A program made the position numbers and the translations under genes. DNA of 64,000 nt from Bacillus sp. T33-2 (lineage in GTDB: Bacteria; Bacillota; Bacilli; Bacillales; Cytobacillaceae): contig NZ_PGVB01000010.1 in assembly GCF_002860205.1 (NCBI RefSeq), forward strand, positions 372,001-436,000. The letters are read 5' to 3'. Positions 15,839-23,568 of the stretch are shown one piece after another. Within the stretch, counting starts at the first letter, position 1; the number at the start of each line of letters is the position of its first letter. The notes beneath the pieces were generated by a model. That model saw nothing but the letters and a program-made list of their open reading frames with translations. It did no database searches and was not told the DNA's origin.

Positions 15839-15944
15839 ATTGTGTCTTTTTCCGTTTTTTTGACCCACACCCGCAGCCTTTTTTCTTCCTTTTGACTGCC
15901 GGCTGCGGCGTCGTCTTAGATGGTTCTGCCTTTTTGCCCAGCAT
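15837..15944 (-). CDS. Lys/Cys-rich 35-residue protein, predicted spore-coat or mother-cell product
   Basis: A short gene supported by three independent signals: GGGAGG nine bases before the ATG, a perfect SigK-type promoter upstream, and a strong terminator starting at its TAA. The product is very basic: MLGKKAEPSKTTPQPAVK, then RKKKGCGCGSKKRKK and TQ, with a central CGCG. It has no membrane segment. I do not recognise a family. The neighbours yjcA, cotZ and cotO are spore genes, so a role in coat crosslinking or packing is plausible; that is inference. Confidence 0.7.
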   Translation of the reverse strand: MLGKKAEPSKTTPQPAVKRKKKGCGCGSKKRKKTQ

Positions 15945-15959
15945 CCTTTTGCCCCTCCC

Positions 15960-16011
15960 AGCTGTTGAAAAATATATGGCTACTCATTAGGTTATGCCCG
16001 TTTCAACAGCT
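15960..16011. repeat. Perfect 11-bp inverted repeat around a SigK-type -10
   Basis: AGCTGTTGAAA at 15960-15970 and its exact complement TTTCAACAGCT at 16001-16011, 30 bases apart. The -10 at 15988-15996 lies between the arms. Could be an operator pair or a leader hairpin of an alternative transcript. Confidence 0.7.
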
Positions 16012-16015
16012 TGTG
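15988..16015 (-). promoter_or_regulatory. SigK promoter of the 35-residue gene
   Basis: Minus strand CAC (16015-16013), 16-base spacer, CATAACCTA (15996-15988), a full match to CATANNNTA. The spacing equals that at spoVIF. Confidence 0.7.
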
Positions 16016-16042
16016 CCGTCGGCTGCCTACACTTCGACTTTT

Positions 16043-16399
16043 TTATTCATTTTGCAACACCTGGACCCCAAGTTCAATCAAGGAAGCAACTCCGGCGACT
16101 GCCAGGACCAGCAGCACCGGCACCGCAAATGCCGGATGAAAATAATACATGATGATGAGGATGCCTGAAGCCCACACTCCCGTACACCAGTAGCAGCTGA
16201 GTAAATCTCCAAAAAACCCCCTTATTCCCGTTTGTTTCGGCACAACATAAATCTCTGTTTCCCCTGCCTCATTCATCTCCGCTAATTCGTCAAAAAAAGG
16301 CCGTCTAATGAATTCAGCAATCTTGTCGTAAACAAGCATCCTCGTCAGCCGGAAGCTGGCAAAACAAAGTATAACAAAGTCCAGTATAGTAATTTCCAT
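16043..16399 (-). CDS. yjcA: DUF1360 sporulation membrane protein YjcA
   Basis: About 118 residues, DUF1360 family. An N-terminal membrane helix (ILDFVILCFASFRLTRMLVY), a middle acidic loop, a conserved LLSCYWCTGVWAS motif with two cysteines, and two C-terminal helices. The frame reaches 16486, but ATG 16399 has GAGAGGG six bases upstream. B. subtilis yjcA, a sporulation gene, stands at the same place between the cot genes and yjcZ. Role unknown. Confidence 0.82.
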   Translation of the reverse strand: MEITILDFVILCFASFRLTRMLVYDKIAEFIRRPFFDELAEMNEAGETEIYVVPKQTGIRGFFGDLLSCYWCTGVWASGILIIMYYFHPAFAVPVLLVLAVAGVASLIELGVQVLQNE

Positions 16400-16465
16400 G
16401 TCCAGCCCTCTCATATTTGGCCTGTCCTCATGCCCATTTTTGCAAAAAACAGGCGTTTGTCCGTA

Positions 16466-16493
16466 ACCCAAATTTCGATATTTCAATATGTTA
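16466..16493 (+). promoter_or_regulatory. SigK-like promoter of cotZ
   Basis: ACC at 16466-16468, 16-base spacer, AATATGTTA at 16485-16493, matching CATANNNTA except the first base. Start of cotZ is 42 bp further on. Confidence 0.5.
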
Positions 16494-16534
16494 TTAATGT
16501 AAATAAAACCTAATTTTTAAAAGGAGGAAAAATC

Positions 16535-17083
16535 ATGGGTTGTGGAAAGAACAATAACAACAACGATGTAGCCGGAATTGAAAACAACAATAAATTTCAC
16601 AGAAATTGCGTTTGCGAAGTCGTGCGCGCAATTAAAGACATCCAGGATGCTGCTGAGGAAGATTGTGAATGTCCTACTAACTGTTTCCTCGAGCCGCTTG
16701 GTGCACTGATTTCACCGGGCAGGAGAGCAAATGCCGATACTCGTGTATTCATATTGAAGACAGCGGATGGATCACCGTTTCACGCATTCTTCCGGGGCAG
16801 CGAGCATTCCTGTGTATCGATCTTCTTCCGTGTCGAAGATATTTTCGACAATTGCTGTGCCGTACTGCGTGTGCTCGAGCCATTAAAATTCTGTCCGCCA
16901 ACTTCGAACAATGCAAACCAATTAGTTACAGCGAACATCACCAAGGATTGCTGCGTTGATTTAGACAAAGTATGTGATGTCGACCGTTTCAGAAGCACGA
17001 ACGACTGCATTACCGTTGACCTGTCTTGCTTCTGCGGCGTCCAGTGCATCGCCGATGTTAACCTGAGAATCTGTGAAGACTAA
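16535..17083 (+). CDS. cotZ: Spore coat protein CotZ/CotY family
   Basis: A 182-residue cysteine-rich outer coat/crust protein (CotY/CotZ in B. subtilis, ExsY/CotY in the B. cereus exosporium). An Asn-rich head MGCGKNNNNN is followed by CVCEVVRAIKDIQD, the family signature, and by about 17 cysteines in pairs such as CECPTNC, NCC, DCC and CFCGVQC, which crosslink the layer. AAAGGAGG precedes the ATG. It is on the opposite strand to its neighbours. CotY or CotZ cannot be separated; only one copy is in the window, where B. subtilis has cotZYXWV. Confidence 0.9.
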   Translation: MGCGKNNNNNDVAGIENNNKFHRNCVCEVVRAIKDIQDAAEEDCECPTNCFLEPLGALISPGRRANADTRVFILKTADGSPFHAFFRGSEHSCVSIFFRVEDIFDNCCAVLRVLEPLKFCPPTSNNANQLVTANITKDCCVDLDKVCDVDRFRSTNDCITVDLSCFCGVQCIADVNLRICED

Positions 17084-17090
17084 AAATCCC

Positions 17091-17128
17091 GGGAAGCCAG
17101 CCTCCGTTTCGGCAGGCTTCCCTTTTTT
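17091..17128 (+). terminator. Terminator of cotZ
   Basis: GGGAAGCC (17091-17098) and GGCTTCCC (17115-17122) with extra inner pairing, then TTTTTT. Confidence 0.88.
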
Positions 17129-17191
17129 AATTGATAATGTTCATCCCGCACACATACTCCTTCGCAGGCCCTCAGGCAAGCCAGGCCACGC

Positions 17192-17995
17192 CTAATAACC
17201 AACAATATTTATTTCTTTGATTCCGTCAATGTTTAATGAGATAATCGTGTTTTCAAAGTCCTCTATTTCGATCGTGTCTTCATTCCTTTTGCTCAGAAAA
17301 CCCTTATACACCTTGTCTCCAGTCTTAAAGGTACAGGCCACTGGAGGGAGCTGTTTTGGAAAACCTTCCAGATATGACAAGCGTTCAGGTATCGTCATTT
17401 CCCTGAAGCTTTTTACTCTCTGAAACGAGTACTGTCCCCTTGGCACCGATTTAAAGGACGAATTCCTCTTGCGTTCCTGTTTGAATATTTGGTTTTTGCT
17501 TTCAACATATAATTCCTCATTGTTTAAATTGGATTTTTCTGCAACAGGATTGCGGGTTTCGGATGCGGCAGTTTTTTGGGCGGGTTCTGAACTGTCTGCG
17601 GCAGCCTTTTGGACGACTTCTGTCTGTTCCAAATCATGCTTGGAATCAGCTTTACTACTTTTGGCGTGGGGCTGTCTGCCAAAAATGCTTTCCTGATCAT
17701 CATTTTCTAAAGGCCCTGAAAATGCCCTGCGTTTCCGTATTTCCTTCTTCACTTCCTGTTTCACTTCCGGTTTCATTTCCGGTTTTATTTCCGGTTTTAT
17801 TTCCGGTTTCATTTCCGGAGCTGGCCCTTGCTTTGCTGGTTCCGTTGCAGCCGGACCTTGATCCAGCGGCACTTCTGCCTCCCTGTTTTTAGCTTTCTTC
17901 GTTGAATAGGTTTGCTGCATTTTAAAATCCGGTGGTTTAATCATTGGCTGATGTATATATAATAAAGGTTCTCTCCTTGTTTTCCGCTCAGACAT
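17192..17995 (-). CDS. cotO: Spore coat protein CotO
   Basis: A 267-residue coat morphogenetic protein placed between cotZ and fabI as in B. subtilis. The N-terminus RREPLLYIHQPMIKPP and the C-terminal domain of about 70 residues (PERLSYLEGFPKQLPP, then GFLSKRNEDTIEIEDFEN) are conserved; the middle is low complexity. It contains a run of Pro-Glu-Ile/Met/Val-Lys tetrapeptides at about residues 60-85, made by 12-bp DNA repeats, so it is longer than the 227-residue B. subtilis protein. CotO helps attach outer coat layers. GGAGGTGA precedes the ATG. Confidence 0.85.
   Translation of the reverse strand: MSERKTRREPLLYIHQPMIKPPDFKMQQTYSTKKAKNREAEVPLDQGPAATEPAKQGPAPEMKPEIKPEIKPEMKPEVKQEVKKEIRKRRAFSGPLENDDQESIFGRQPHAKSSKADSKHDLEQTEVVQKAAADSSEPAQKTAASETRNPVAEKSNLNNEELYVESKNQIFKQERKRNSSFKSVPRGQYSFQRVKSFREMTIPERLSYLEGFPKQLPPVACTFKTGDKVYKGFLSKRNEDTIEIEDFENTIISLNIDGIKEINIVGY
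17748..17819. repeat. Six 12-bp tandem repeats within cotO
   Basis: Units of the form TTCATTTCCGGT, six in a row with one- to two-base variation, in frame with cotO (minus strand), each adding a four-residue Lys-Pro-Glu-hydrophobic block. Such repeats change copy number easily. Confidence 0.85.
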
Positions 17996-18027
17996 TCTGT
18001 TTCACCTCCGTAATCTTTCGCTCACCC

Positions 18028-18055
18028 TATATGTATGCAAATGCTGCCCATCGGT
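18028..18055 (-). promoter_or_regulatory. Possible SigK promoter of cotO
   Basis: Minus strand ACC (18055-18053), 15-base spacer, CATACATATA (18037-18028), close to CATANNNTA with one extra base. B. subtilis cotO is late mother-cell expressed. Confidence 0.4.
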
Positions 18056-18084
18056 TGACAGCGCCCATAACGAATCAGAAAGAT

Positions 18085-18123
18085 AAAAAAAGGCGTACCC
18101 AGTGCTGCACGCTGGATTACGCC
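18085..18123 (-). terminator. Terminator of fabI
   Basis: Minus strand arms GGCGTAATCCAG and CTGGGTACGCC with a nine-base loop, followed by TTTTTTT. Confidence 0.85.
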
Positions 18124-18159
18124 ATGAAAAGCAATTTTTTTCTGTTGTGTTATGCCGTT

Positions 18160-18930
18160 TTAACCAAGTATATGGTATCCGGAATCGACATGGATATTTT
18201 CACCTGTTATGCCACGCGACAAGTCACTGAAAAGGAACAGGGCTGTATCTCCAACCTCTTCAGGGGTTGTGTTCCTGCGAAGCGGAGCACGTTCTTCTAT
18301 TTCTTTTAAAATCGAATTAAAATCACTGACACCTTTTGCCGATAAAGTGCGGATCGGGCCTGCCGAAATAGAATTTACGCGTATCCCGGATTTGCCAAGG
18401 TCTGCAGCAAGATAACGCACGCTTGCATCAAGGGATGCCTTTGCCACACCCATTACATTATAGTTTTCGACAACGCGTTCACCGCCGAGGTATGTCAGGG
18501 TGACAATGCTGCCCCCTTCACCCATTATTTCCTTCGCTTCCTTGGCGACGGCGGTCAGTGAATACGCGCTAATATTTTGGGCGAGCAGAAATCCGTCACG
18601 TGTTACATTTAAATAGTCACCCTGCAGCTCTTCTTTGTTTGCAAATGCAATACAATGGGCGACACCGTGGATTGTGCCTGTCTCTTCTTTAATCGTGGCA
18701 AAACATTTAGCAATTTCCTCATCGCTTGTAATATCACAAGGCAGGACAAGCAGATTTTCCTCCAGGGAATCAGCCAGCTCCCGGACACTTTTTTCGAGAC
18801 GCTCACCCGCGTATGTAAAAATTAAGCGCGCACCGGCATCATGGAGTGAGCGGGCAATCCCCCAGGCAATACTGCGTTTATTGGCGACGCCCATGACAAC
18901 GTATGTTTTTCCGGAAAGTGAAAGGGTCAT
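18160..18930 (-). CDS. fabI: Enoyl-[acyl-carrier-protein] reductase FabI
   Basis: NAD(P)H-dependent enoyl-ACP reductase, last step of each round of fatty acid elongation; 256 residues, normal length. Seen: the N-terminal VMGVANKRSIAWGIA nucleotide-binding stretch, the active-site Tyr and Lys in NYNVMGVAKASLDA (Tyr-x6-Lys of the SDR-like fold), and SAGPIRTLSAKGV. ATG 18930 follows AGGAGG. A FapR operator lies 31 bp upstream, so it is likely induced when malonyl-CoA is high. Single gene with its own terminator. Confidence 0.94.
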   Translation of the reverse strand: MTLSLSGKTYVVMGVANKRSIAWGIARSLHDAGARLIFTYAGERLEKSVRELADSLEENLLVLPCDITSDEEIAKCFATIKEETGTIHGVAHCIAFANKEELQGDYLNVTRDGFLLAQNISAYSLTAVAKEAKEIMGEGGSIVTLTYLGGERVVENYNVMGVAKASLDASVRYLAADLGKSGIRVNSISAGPIRTLSAKGVSDFNSILKEIEERAPLRRNTTPEEVGDTALFLFSDLSRGITGENIHVDSGYHILG

Positions 18931-18960
18931 TTTTGATAAACCTCCTATTATTACAAGTCA

Positions 18961-18977
18961 TTAGTACCTGATACTAA
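18961..18977 (-). promoter_or_regulatory. FapR operator of fabI
   Basis: TTAGTACCTGATACTAA, the canonical 17-bp FapR palindrome controlling fatty acid and phospholipid synthesis genes in Bacillus. FapR releases DNA on binding malonyl-CoA. Confidence 0.85.
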
Positions 18978-19015
18978 TTTTACAATAGAATCCGTCATTT
19001 GAAAAGCCTCTATCA

Positions 19016-20869
19016 TCAGCCTCCAAACTCAAGCTCCCGTTTCAGCTCATCCACATACTCTTTTGAACCTGTGACAATCAGGCGGTCATACAGATGAAGC
19101 TCGGTATCCCCATGCGGAACAATCGATTCCTTGCCGCGCAGGATCCTAACAAAGATCACGTCTCCCGTAAAAGGGAACCGCCTTAAAGAGATTCCTTCAA
19201 ACTGTTCATTCATCATCCGGAGTTCAAATAGCGAGGTCTCCTTGTTCGTGATGATGTTAACAACACTCGGCGATTCAATCAATGCCCTAAAAAGAGCGGT
19301 TGTCGCCAGAAGCATCGAGAATATTTCAATGCCGCGTTCCTTTATTCGTTCTTCAATGTCAGGGCTTTCGATCCTGGCAATGACCCGTTCAACCCCCCGC
19401 TCTTTAGCTGCCACTGCCAGCGCCGCGTTTGTTTCCTCATCGCCAGTGGATATGACAACAATGTCTGCATTCAAAACCCTTTCAGCCTCCAAGGTTCGGA
19501 TTGAATAGTCTTCTATTTCAACAATTCTGAATAACGAGGTGGCTATCTGCTTTTCAGATTTTTCCTGCTTTGTATGAAAAAGAACTGCATCATATAGAGA
19601 TGGCTCCAGCTCCCTTGATACTGACAATGTCATCTGGTTGGCGCCGATAAACGAAACTTTAATCTTTTTCTCCGTGTCCGCCTCCTTAGGAAACAGTTTT
19701 TTGAACACCACCGGAGTAACCAAACAAGAAATCACAGCCACCAGGATGAGAGTGCCACTCATGTCCGCAGTGATGACCTCCATCCTCTCGCCAATCGTGG
19801 CGGCTGCAATCACCAATGATAGCGTTGACGTAAGCAGAAAACCCGAGGCAATGACCGTTTTACTGTCATACCATATTTTCAGAATATAAACGGGGATGAT
19901 TTTTGATAAAAGCAAGGCAAGCAGCAGCAGCGGTATTAGCATGATCATTTTCTTTTCGCTAAATAACGACCAGATATCGAGTTCAACCCCGACCATGACG
20001 AAAAAAATCGGGATTAAAAATCCATACCCGAACGAATCGAGCTTATAGACCATTTCCTGGTTGGGTGACAGCAGCGACACAAGCACCCCTGCCAAAAAGG
20101 CACCAAGGATGTTTTCTGCCCCAACAGTTTCCGATATCGCAACAAGCACAATGATCAGTGTAAATACAGCCCTCGTCCCAATCTGGGTCGTCCCTGTCGA
20201 AAGTGCGTCGATTATCGTCCTGTTTTTAAAAAGCCGCCCTATGAAATAAAGAGCCACACCCGCTGCAAACAACACCAGCAACAGCCATGTATTCCCCTGT
20301 CCCTCAGAATACATGGAAACAAAAACTGCGAGAAGGATCATCGTGGCCAGATCTGCTATGACTGCGATAAGCAAGATAATTTGCCCGATATGCGTTTTCA
20401 TCAAGTGTGCTTCTTTTAAAGTGGGGACGACTACACCGAGAGAAATGGTAGAAATGATCAGCGTCATTAAAAACGCATTACCTATGAAACCTGCAAGCAC
20501 GAATAAATAGGATAACGCCAGTGAAACGATGAAAATGCCGACAAAAATGACAGACGAAACATAGAAAGTGTTGGGCTCCAATTTTCCGCTCGGCAGCCTT
20601 TTACGGTTCTGGCTTCTGGAAAACGCCGTGAAGTCAATCTCGAGCCCGCTTAAGAACATTAAAAACAGAAAGCCGAGGGTGGATAATGTCGCAAGCCACG
20701 TATCTTCCTGGACAAGATTGAACCCGCTCTTTCCGATAATCAAGCCAACAATAATTTCAGCCACTACTACCGGAATAAATTTAATTTTCAGGCGGTGCAG
20801 TATAATTGGAGTCAAGAAAGCCGCAAGGATAACGATGACAAGCGATGTAGCCGATGCATGCTGTTCCAT
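19016..20869 (-). CDS. yjbQ: Cation:proton antiporter YjbQ (CPA2/KefB type)
   Basis: About 617 residues. Residues 1-400 form 11-13 membrane helices of the CPA2 exchanger family, with GLEIDFTAF and a FLAGVLVSLL stretch typical of Kef-type proteins. Residues 400-530 resemble an RCK/TrkA-N domain, but its nucleotide loop reads VSFIGANQM, without the full GxGxxG; residues 540-617 form a TrkA-C domain. It likely exchanges K+ or Na+ for H+. ATG 20869 has AGGGGG seven bases upstream. It begins 11 bases after the mgtE stop, so both are co-transcribed. Confidence 0.85.
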   Translation of the reverse strand: MEQHASATSLVIVILAAFLTPIILHRLKIKFIPVVVAEIIVGLIIGKSGFNLVQEDTWLATLSTLGFLFLMFLSGLEIDFTAFSRSQNRKRLPSGKLEPNTFYVSSVIFVGIFIVSLALSYLFVLAGFIGNAFLMTLIISTISLGVVVPTLKEAHLMKTHIGQIILLIAVIADLATMILLAVFVSMYSEGQGNTWLLLVLFAAGVALYFIGRLFKNRTIIDALSTGTTQIGTRAVFTLIIVLVAISETVGAENILGAFLAGVLVSLLSPNQEMVYKLDSFGYGFLIPIFFVMVGVELDIWSLFSEKKMIMLIPLLLLALLLSKIIPVYILKIWYDSKTVIASGFLLTSTLSLVIAAATIGERMEVITADMSGTLILVAVISCLVTPVVFKKLFPKEADTEKKIKVSFIGANQMTLSVSRELEPSLYDAVLFHTKQEKSEKQIATSLFRIVEIEDYSIRTLEAERVLNADIVVISTGDEETNAALAVAAKERGVERVIARIESPDIEERIKERGIEIFSMLLATTALFRALIESPSVVNIITNKETSLFELRMMNEQFEGISLRRFPFTGDVIFVRILRGKESIVPHGDTELHLYDRLIVTGSKEYVDELKRELEFGG

Positions 20870-20880
20870 TCGCAAACCCC

Positions 20881-22263
20881 CTATTCAGCCAGGTAGCCCA
20901 TGAACATTGTGGCGATCCCGAAATAAATTAAAATACTGATGATATCATTAATCGTAGTAATAAATGGTCCTGAAGCAACAGCCGGATCAATTTTCATCCT
21001 GTGCATGATTAAAGGGACAAGCGAGCCAGCAAGAGTTGCGACAATGAGCGTAAAAAAGATTGATATTCCAACGAGCATGCCGAGAAATAAATCGCCCTGC
21101 CAGAAATAAACGACAAACATCACTAAAACGCCACAAATCGTGCCGGTTATTAAACCTGTTCCGGCTTCCCTGACAATGAGTTTCCATTTATCTTCTTTTT
21201 CTAGGTCACCGGTCGCAATCCCCCTTACGGCAACAGCAAGTGCCTGTGTCCCTGTATTGCCAGCCATTCCCGCAATGAGAGGAATAAACACCGCAAGGAT
21301 TGCGACTTTATTTAATGTATCCTCGAACTGTCCAATCAGTCTGGCGGTGAACATTCCGAGAAACAGCAAAATGACGAGCCATGGCAGCCGTTTTTTTGCC
21401 GCTGATAAAGGGCTGTGGTCGATCGTGTCAAGATCGGTTATCCCCGCGAGCTTCGAATAGTCATCAGAGGCTTCCTCTTCCATGACATCAATAATATCAT
21501 CAACGGTGATAATCCCTAAAAGATGGTTTTGAAAGTCAACAACCGGAAGGGCGAGAAAATTATAGTCCCTCATCATTCTGGCCACTTCTTCCTGGTCCTG
21601 GCTGACGGATACGGAAACAACCCGGTCGTTTGCTACCTCAGATACCATGACATCATCATCATTAACAATCAAATCCCTAAGCGAGATGACACCTGCGAGC
21701 CGCTTATCCTGATCAACTACGTAAACATAGTAAATCGTCTCGGCTGTAGGCGCTTCTTTTTTCAGAATATACATCGCCGACCTGATTGTCTGATTGGCCG
21801 ATATGGCAATGAACTCTGTTGTCATGATGCTTCCCGCGGTATATTCTTCGTAATGGAGCAGGTCTTTGATTTCCTGGGCAGCGTCTTCATCCATGATTGT
21901 CAAATAGCTGGCCACCTGTTCCTTGTCCAGTTCATTCAAAACATCAACCGCATCATCCGCATACATATTTGAGAGCATGTCCGCCGCATAATGCGGGCTC
22001 ATTTCCGCCAGGACATCCTGGTACTCTGCTTCTTCAATTTCCAGATTTTCAAACAACCCCGCCATTTCTTCCGGGGATAGATAATGATAGACCCTTGTCC
22101 GCAAATCTTCATCTAAATCCTTAAAAAAGGTTGCCTGGTCGTACGGATGCAGCTCCAAAAACTCTTCCCGGAATTGGTCAATTGCTTCTTCCTCCAGTGA
22201 TTCGAGCAGCAGTTCAGTATCTATCTGTTGATTCGCTGAATTTTCATGGCGTTGGCCTGGCAC
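20881..22263 (-). CDS. mgtE: Magnesium transporter MgtE
   Basis: A 460-residue Mg2+ channel: an acidic N domain (FREEFLELHPYDQATFFKD), tandem CBS domains around residues 130-260 (YVVDQDKRLAGVISLRDL; LPVVDFQNHLLGIITVDD), a connecting helix, and five C-terminal membrane helices with the pore segment PLIAGMAGNTGTQA. The N and CBS domains act as magnesium sensor. The start is GTG with AAGGGGG seven bases upstream. No M-box-like leader is evident in the 285 bp before it. Upstream partner of yjbQ in an ion-transport operon not found at this place in B. subtilis. Confidence 0.93.
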   Translation of the reverse strand: MPGQRHENSANQQIDTELLLESLEEEAIDQFREEFLELHPYDQATFFKDLDEDLRTRVYHYLSPEEMAGLFENLEIEEAEYQDVLAEMSPHYAADMLSNMYADDAVDVLNELDKEQVASYLTIMDEDAAQEIKDLLHYEEYTAGSIMTTEFIAISANQTIRSAMYILKKEAPTAETIYYVYVVDQDKRLAGVISLRDLIVNDDDVMVSEVANDRVVSVSVSQDQEEVARMMRDYNFLALPVVDFQNHLLGIITVDDIIDVMEEEASDDYSKLAGITDLDTIDHSPLSAAKKRLPWLVILLFLGMFTARLIGQFEDTLNKVAILAVFIPLIAGMAGNTGTQALAVAVRGIATGDLEKEDKWKLIVREAGTGLITGTICGVLVMFVVYFWQGDLFLGMLVGISIFFTLIVATLAGSLVPLIMHRMKIDPAVASGPFITTINDIISILIYFGIATMFMGYLAE

Positions 22264-22548
22264 ATCATTTCCCCCTTTCCGCTTATCTATCGATGTCCTA
22301 TCTTATACTAGCACGCTTATTAAAAGTTTGTCTTATTGTAGCAATGGGTATGAAACTTGCTGGGAGATGGTTACTGTTACCCACGATGTTCTCGTGTTAA
22401 ACTTTATTACTGGCTTGGTGTATGCCACGGATCGATCATTTTTCTTCAATATATTCTCCCCAGTTTTGTAATATTGAGTTATAGTTATACCTTTTGATAT
22501 GGACAGGGAAAGATAAGTCATAGAGTTAAAATAAAGGAGATCAAATAT

Positions 22549-23292
22549 ATGCATTTGGATATTATTGGTGACATACATGGCTGTTATCCGGAGTTTTTAC
22601 AGCTGACTGAGAAACTGGGATATAGTTGGAAGGATGGTTCACCAGTGCATCCGGAAGGAAGAAAACTCGCGTTTGTAGGTGATCTGACAGACCGCGGACC
22701 GGATTCTTTAAAAGTAGTCGAAGCGGTATGGAATTTAGCTGTCCGAAAAAATGAAGCATATTACGTACCTGGTAACCACTGTAACAAGCTTTACCGGTTT
22801 TTTCTGGGCAACAGGGTCCAGATCAGCCATGGCTTGGAGACAACTGTTGCTGAATATGAGGCGCTTGATCATCAGGGACGTCAACGGATTCGCCAATATT
22901 TCATAGAGCTTTACGAAAAAGCCCCCCTGTACCGCGTGCTTGATAATGGAAAACTGATTATCGCCCACGCCGGCATCAGGCAGGATTTGATTGGGAAAAA
23001 AAATTCCAAGGTTAAGACGTTTGTGCTTTATGGAGATATCACCGGTAAAACCAACCCGGACGGGACCCCTGTCAGACGTGACTGGGCAAAAAACTACCGC
23101 GGCGATGCGTGGATCGTCTACGGCCACACGCCTGTAAAAGAACCACGGGAGCTTAACAGGACTATAAATATCGATACAGGTACTGTTTTTGGAGGGAAGC
23201 TCACCGCCTTGAGATATCCCGAAATGGAACTCGTTTCCGTGCCATCCTCCATGCCTTATGTTGAAGAGAAGTTCCGGAGGATGGATGAATAG
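22549..23292 (+). CDS. prpE: Bis(5'-nucleosyl)-tetraphosphatase PrpE
   Basis: A 247-residue phosphoprotein-phosphatase-fold enzyme that splits Ap4A-type dinucleotides. All metal-binding motifs are seen: GDIHG at 7-11, GDLTDRG near 44, GNHC near 76, and later histidines in IIAHAGIR and [11 protein letters not shown]. In B. subtilis PrpE affects spore germination. AAAGGAG precedes ATG 22549. It faces away from mgtE and stands alone. Confidence 0.9.
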   Translation: MHLDIIGDIHGCYPEFLQLTEKLGYSWKDGSPVHPEGRKLAFVGDLTDRGPDSLKVVEAVWNLAVRKNEAYYVPGNHCNKLYRFFLGNRVQISHGLETTVAEYEALDHQGRQRIRQYFIELYEKAPLYRVLDNGKLIIAHAGIRQDLIGKKNSKVKTFVLYGDITGKTNPDGTPVRRDWAKNYRGDAWIVYGHTPVKEPRELNRTINIDTGTVFGGKLTALRYPEMELVSVPSSMPYVEEKFRRMDE

Positions 23293-23365
23293 CGGAGTTA
23301 ACTAAACGATTATAGGTTTCTAGTGAAGCTTCTGCAAAGAATATAGACAATTGATTGGGCGAGTG

Positions 23366-23485
23366 GCTCGGTTTTGTCCTTCATAGCCCTTCTCATGCCA
23401 GCTGCCCCGCCTTCCAGCTCGGTTTTGTCCTTCACAGCCCTTTTCAAGGACAGTTTCCCCGCCTGCTCATTCGTTTTGGTCATAG
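23366..23485. repeat. 51-bp imperfect direct repeats
   Basis: Two units starting GCTCGGTTTTGTCCTTCAYA at 23366 and 23417, and a third partial unit from 23465 (TTCGTTTTGGTCATAGAG). Each has a CAGCCC or TAGCCC and a CCCCGCCT block. It fills the gap between prpE and yjbO; no ORF. Confidence 0.75.
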
Positions 23486-23539
23486 AGTCAATTTCTCTCT
23501 AAACCGTTCTATAATGCGTACTCAACCTGAGAATCAATC

Positions 23540-23568
23540 AAAAGCAAGCCGGATTAAACCGGCTTGCT
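23540..23568 (-). terminator. Terminator of yjbO containing its stop codon
   Basis: AGCAAGCCGG (23543-23552) and CCGGCTTGCT (23559-23568) pair perfectly; the TAA of yjbO is in the six-base loop, and TTTT follows on the minus strand. Confidence 0.88.

Noticed and set aside
22264-22548. M-box magnesium riboswitch before mgtE
   Set aside because: The 285 bp upstream show no conserved M-box core or terminator; the real leader is short.
23293-23553. CRISPR-like array at the 51-bp repeats
   Set aside because: Units are adjacent, imperfect and without unique spacers; no cas genes.
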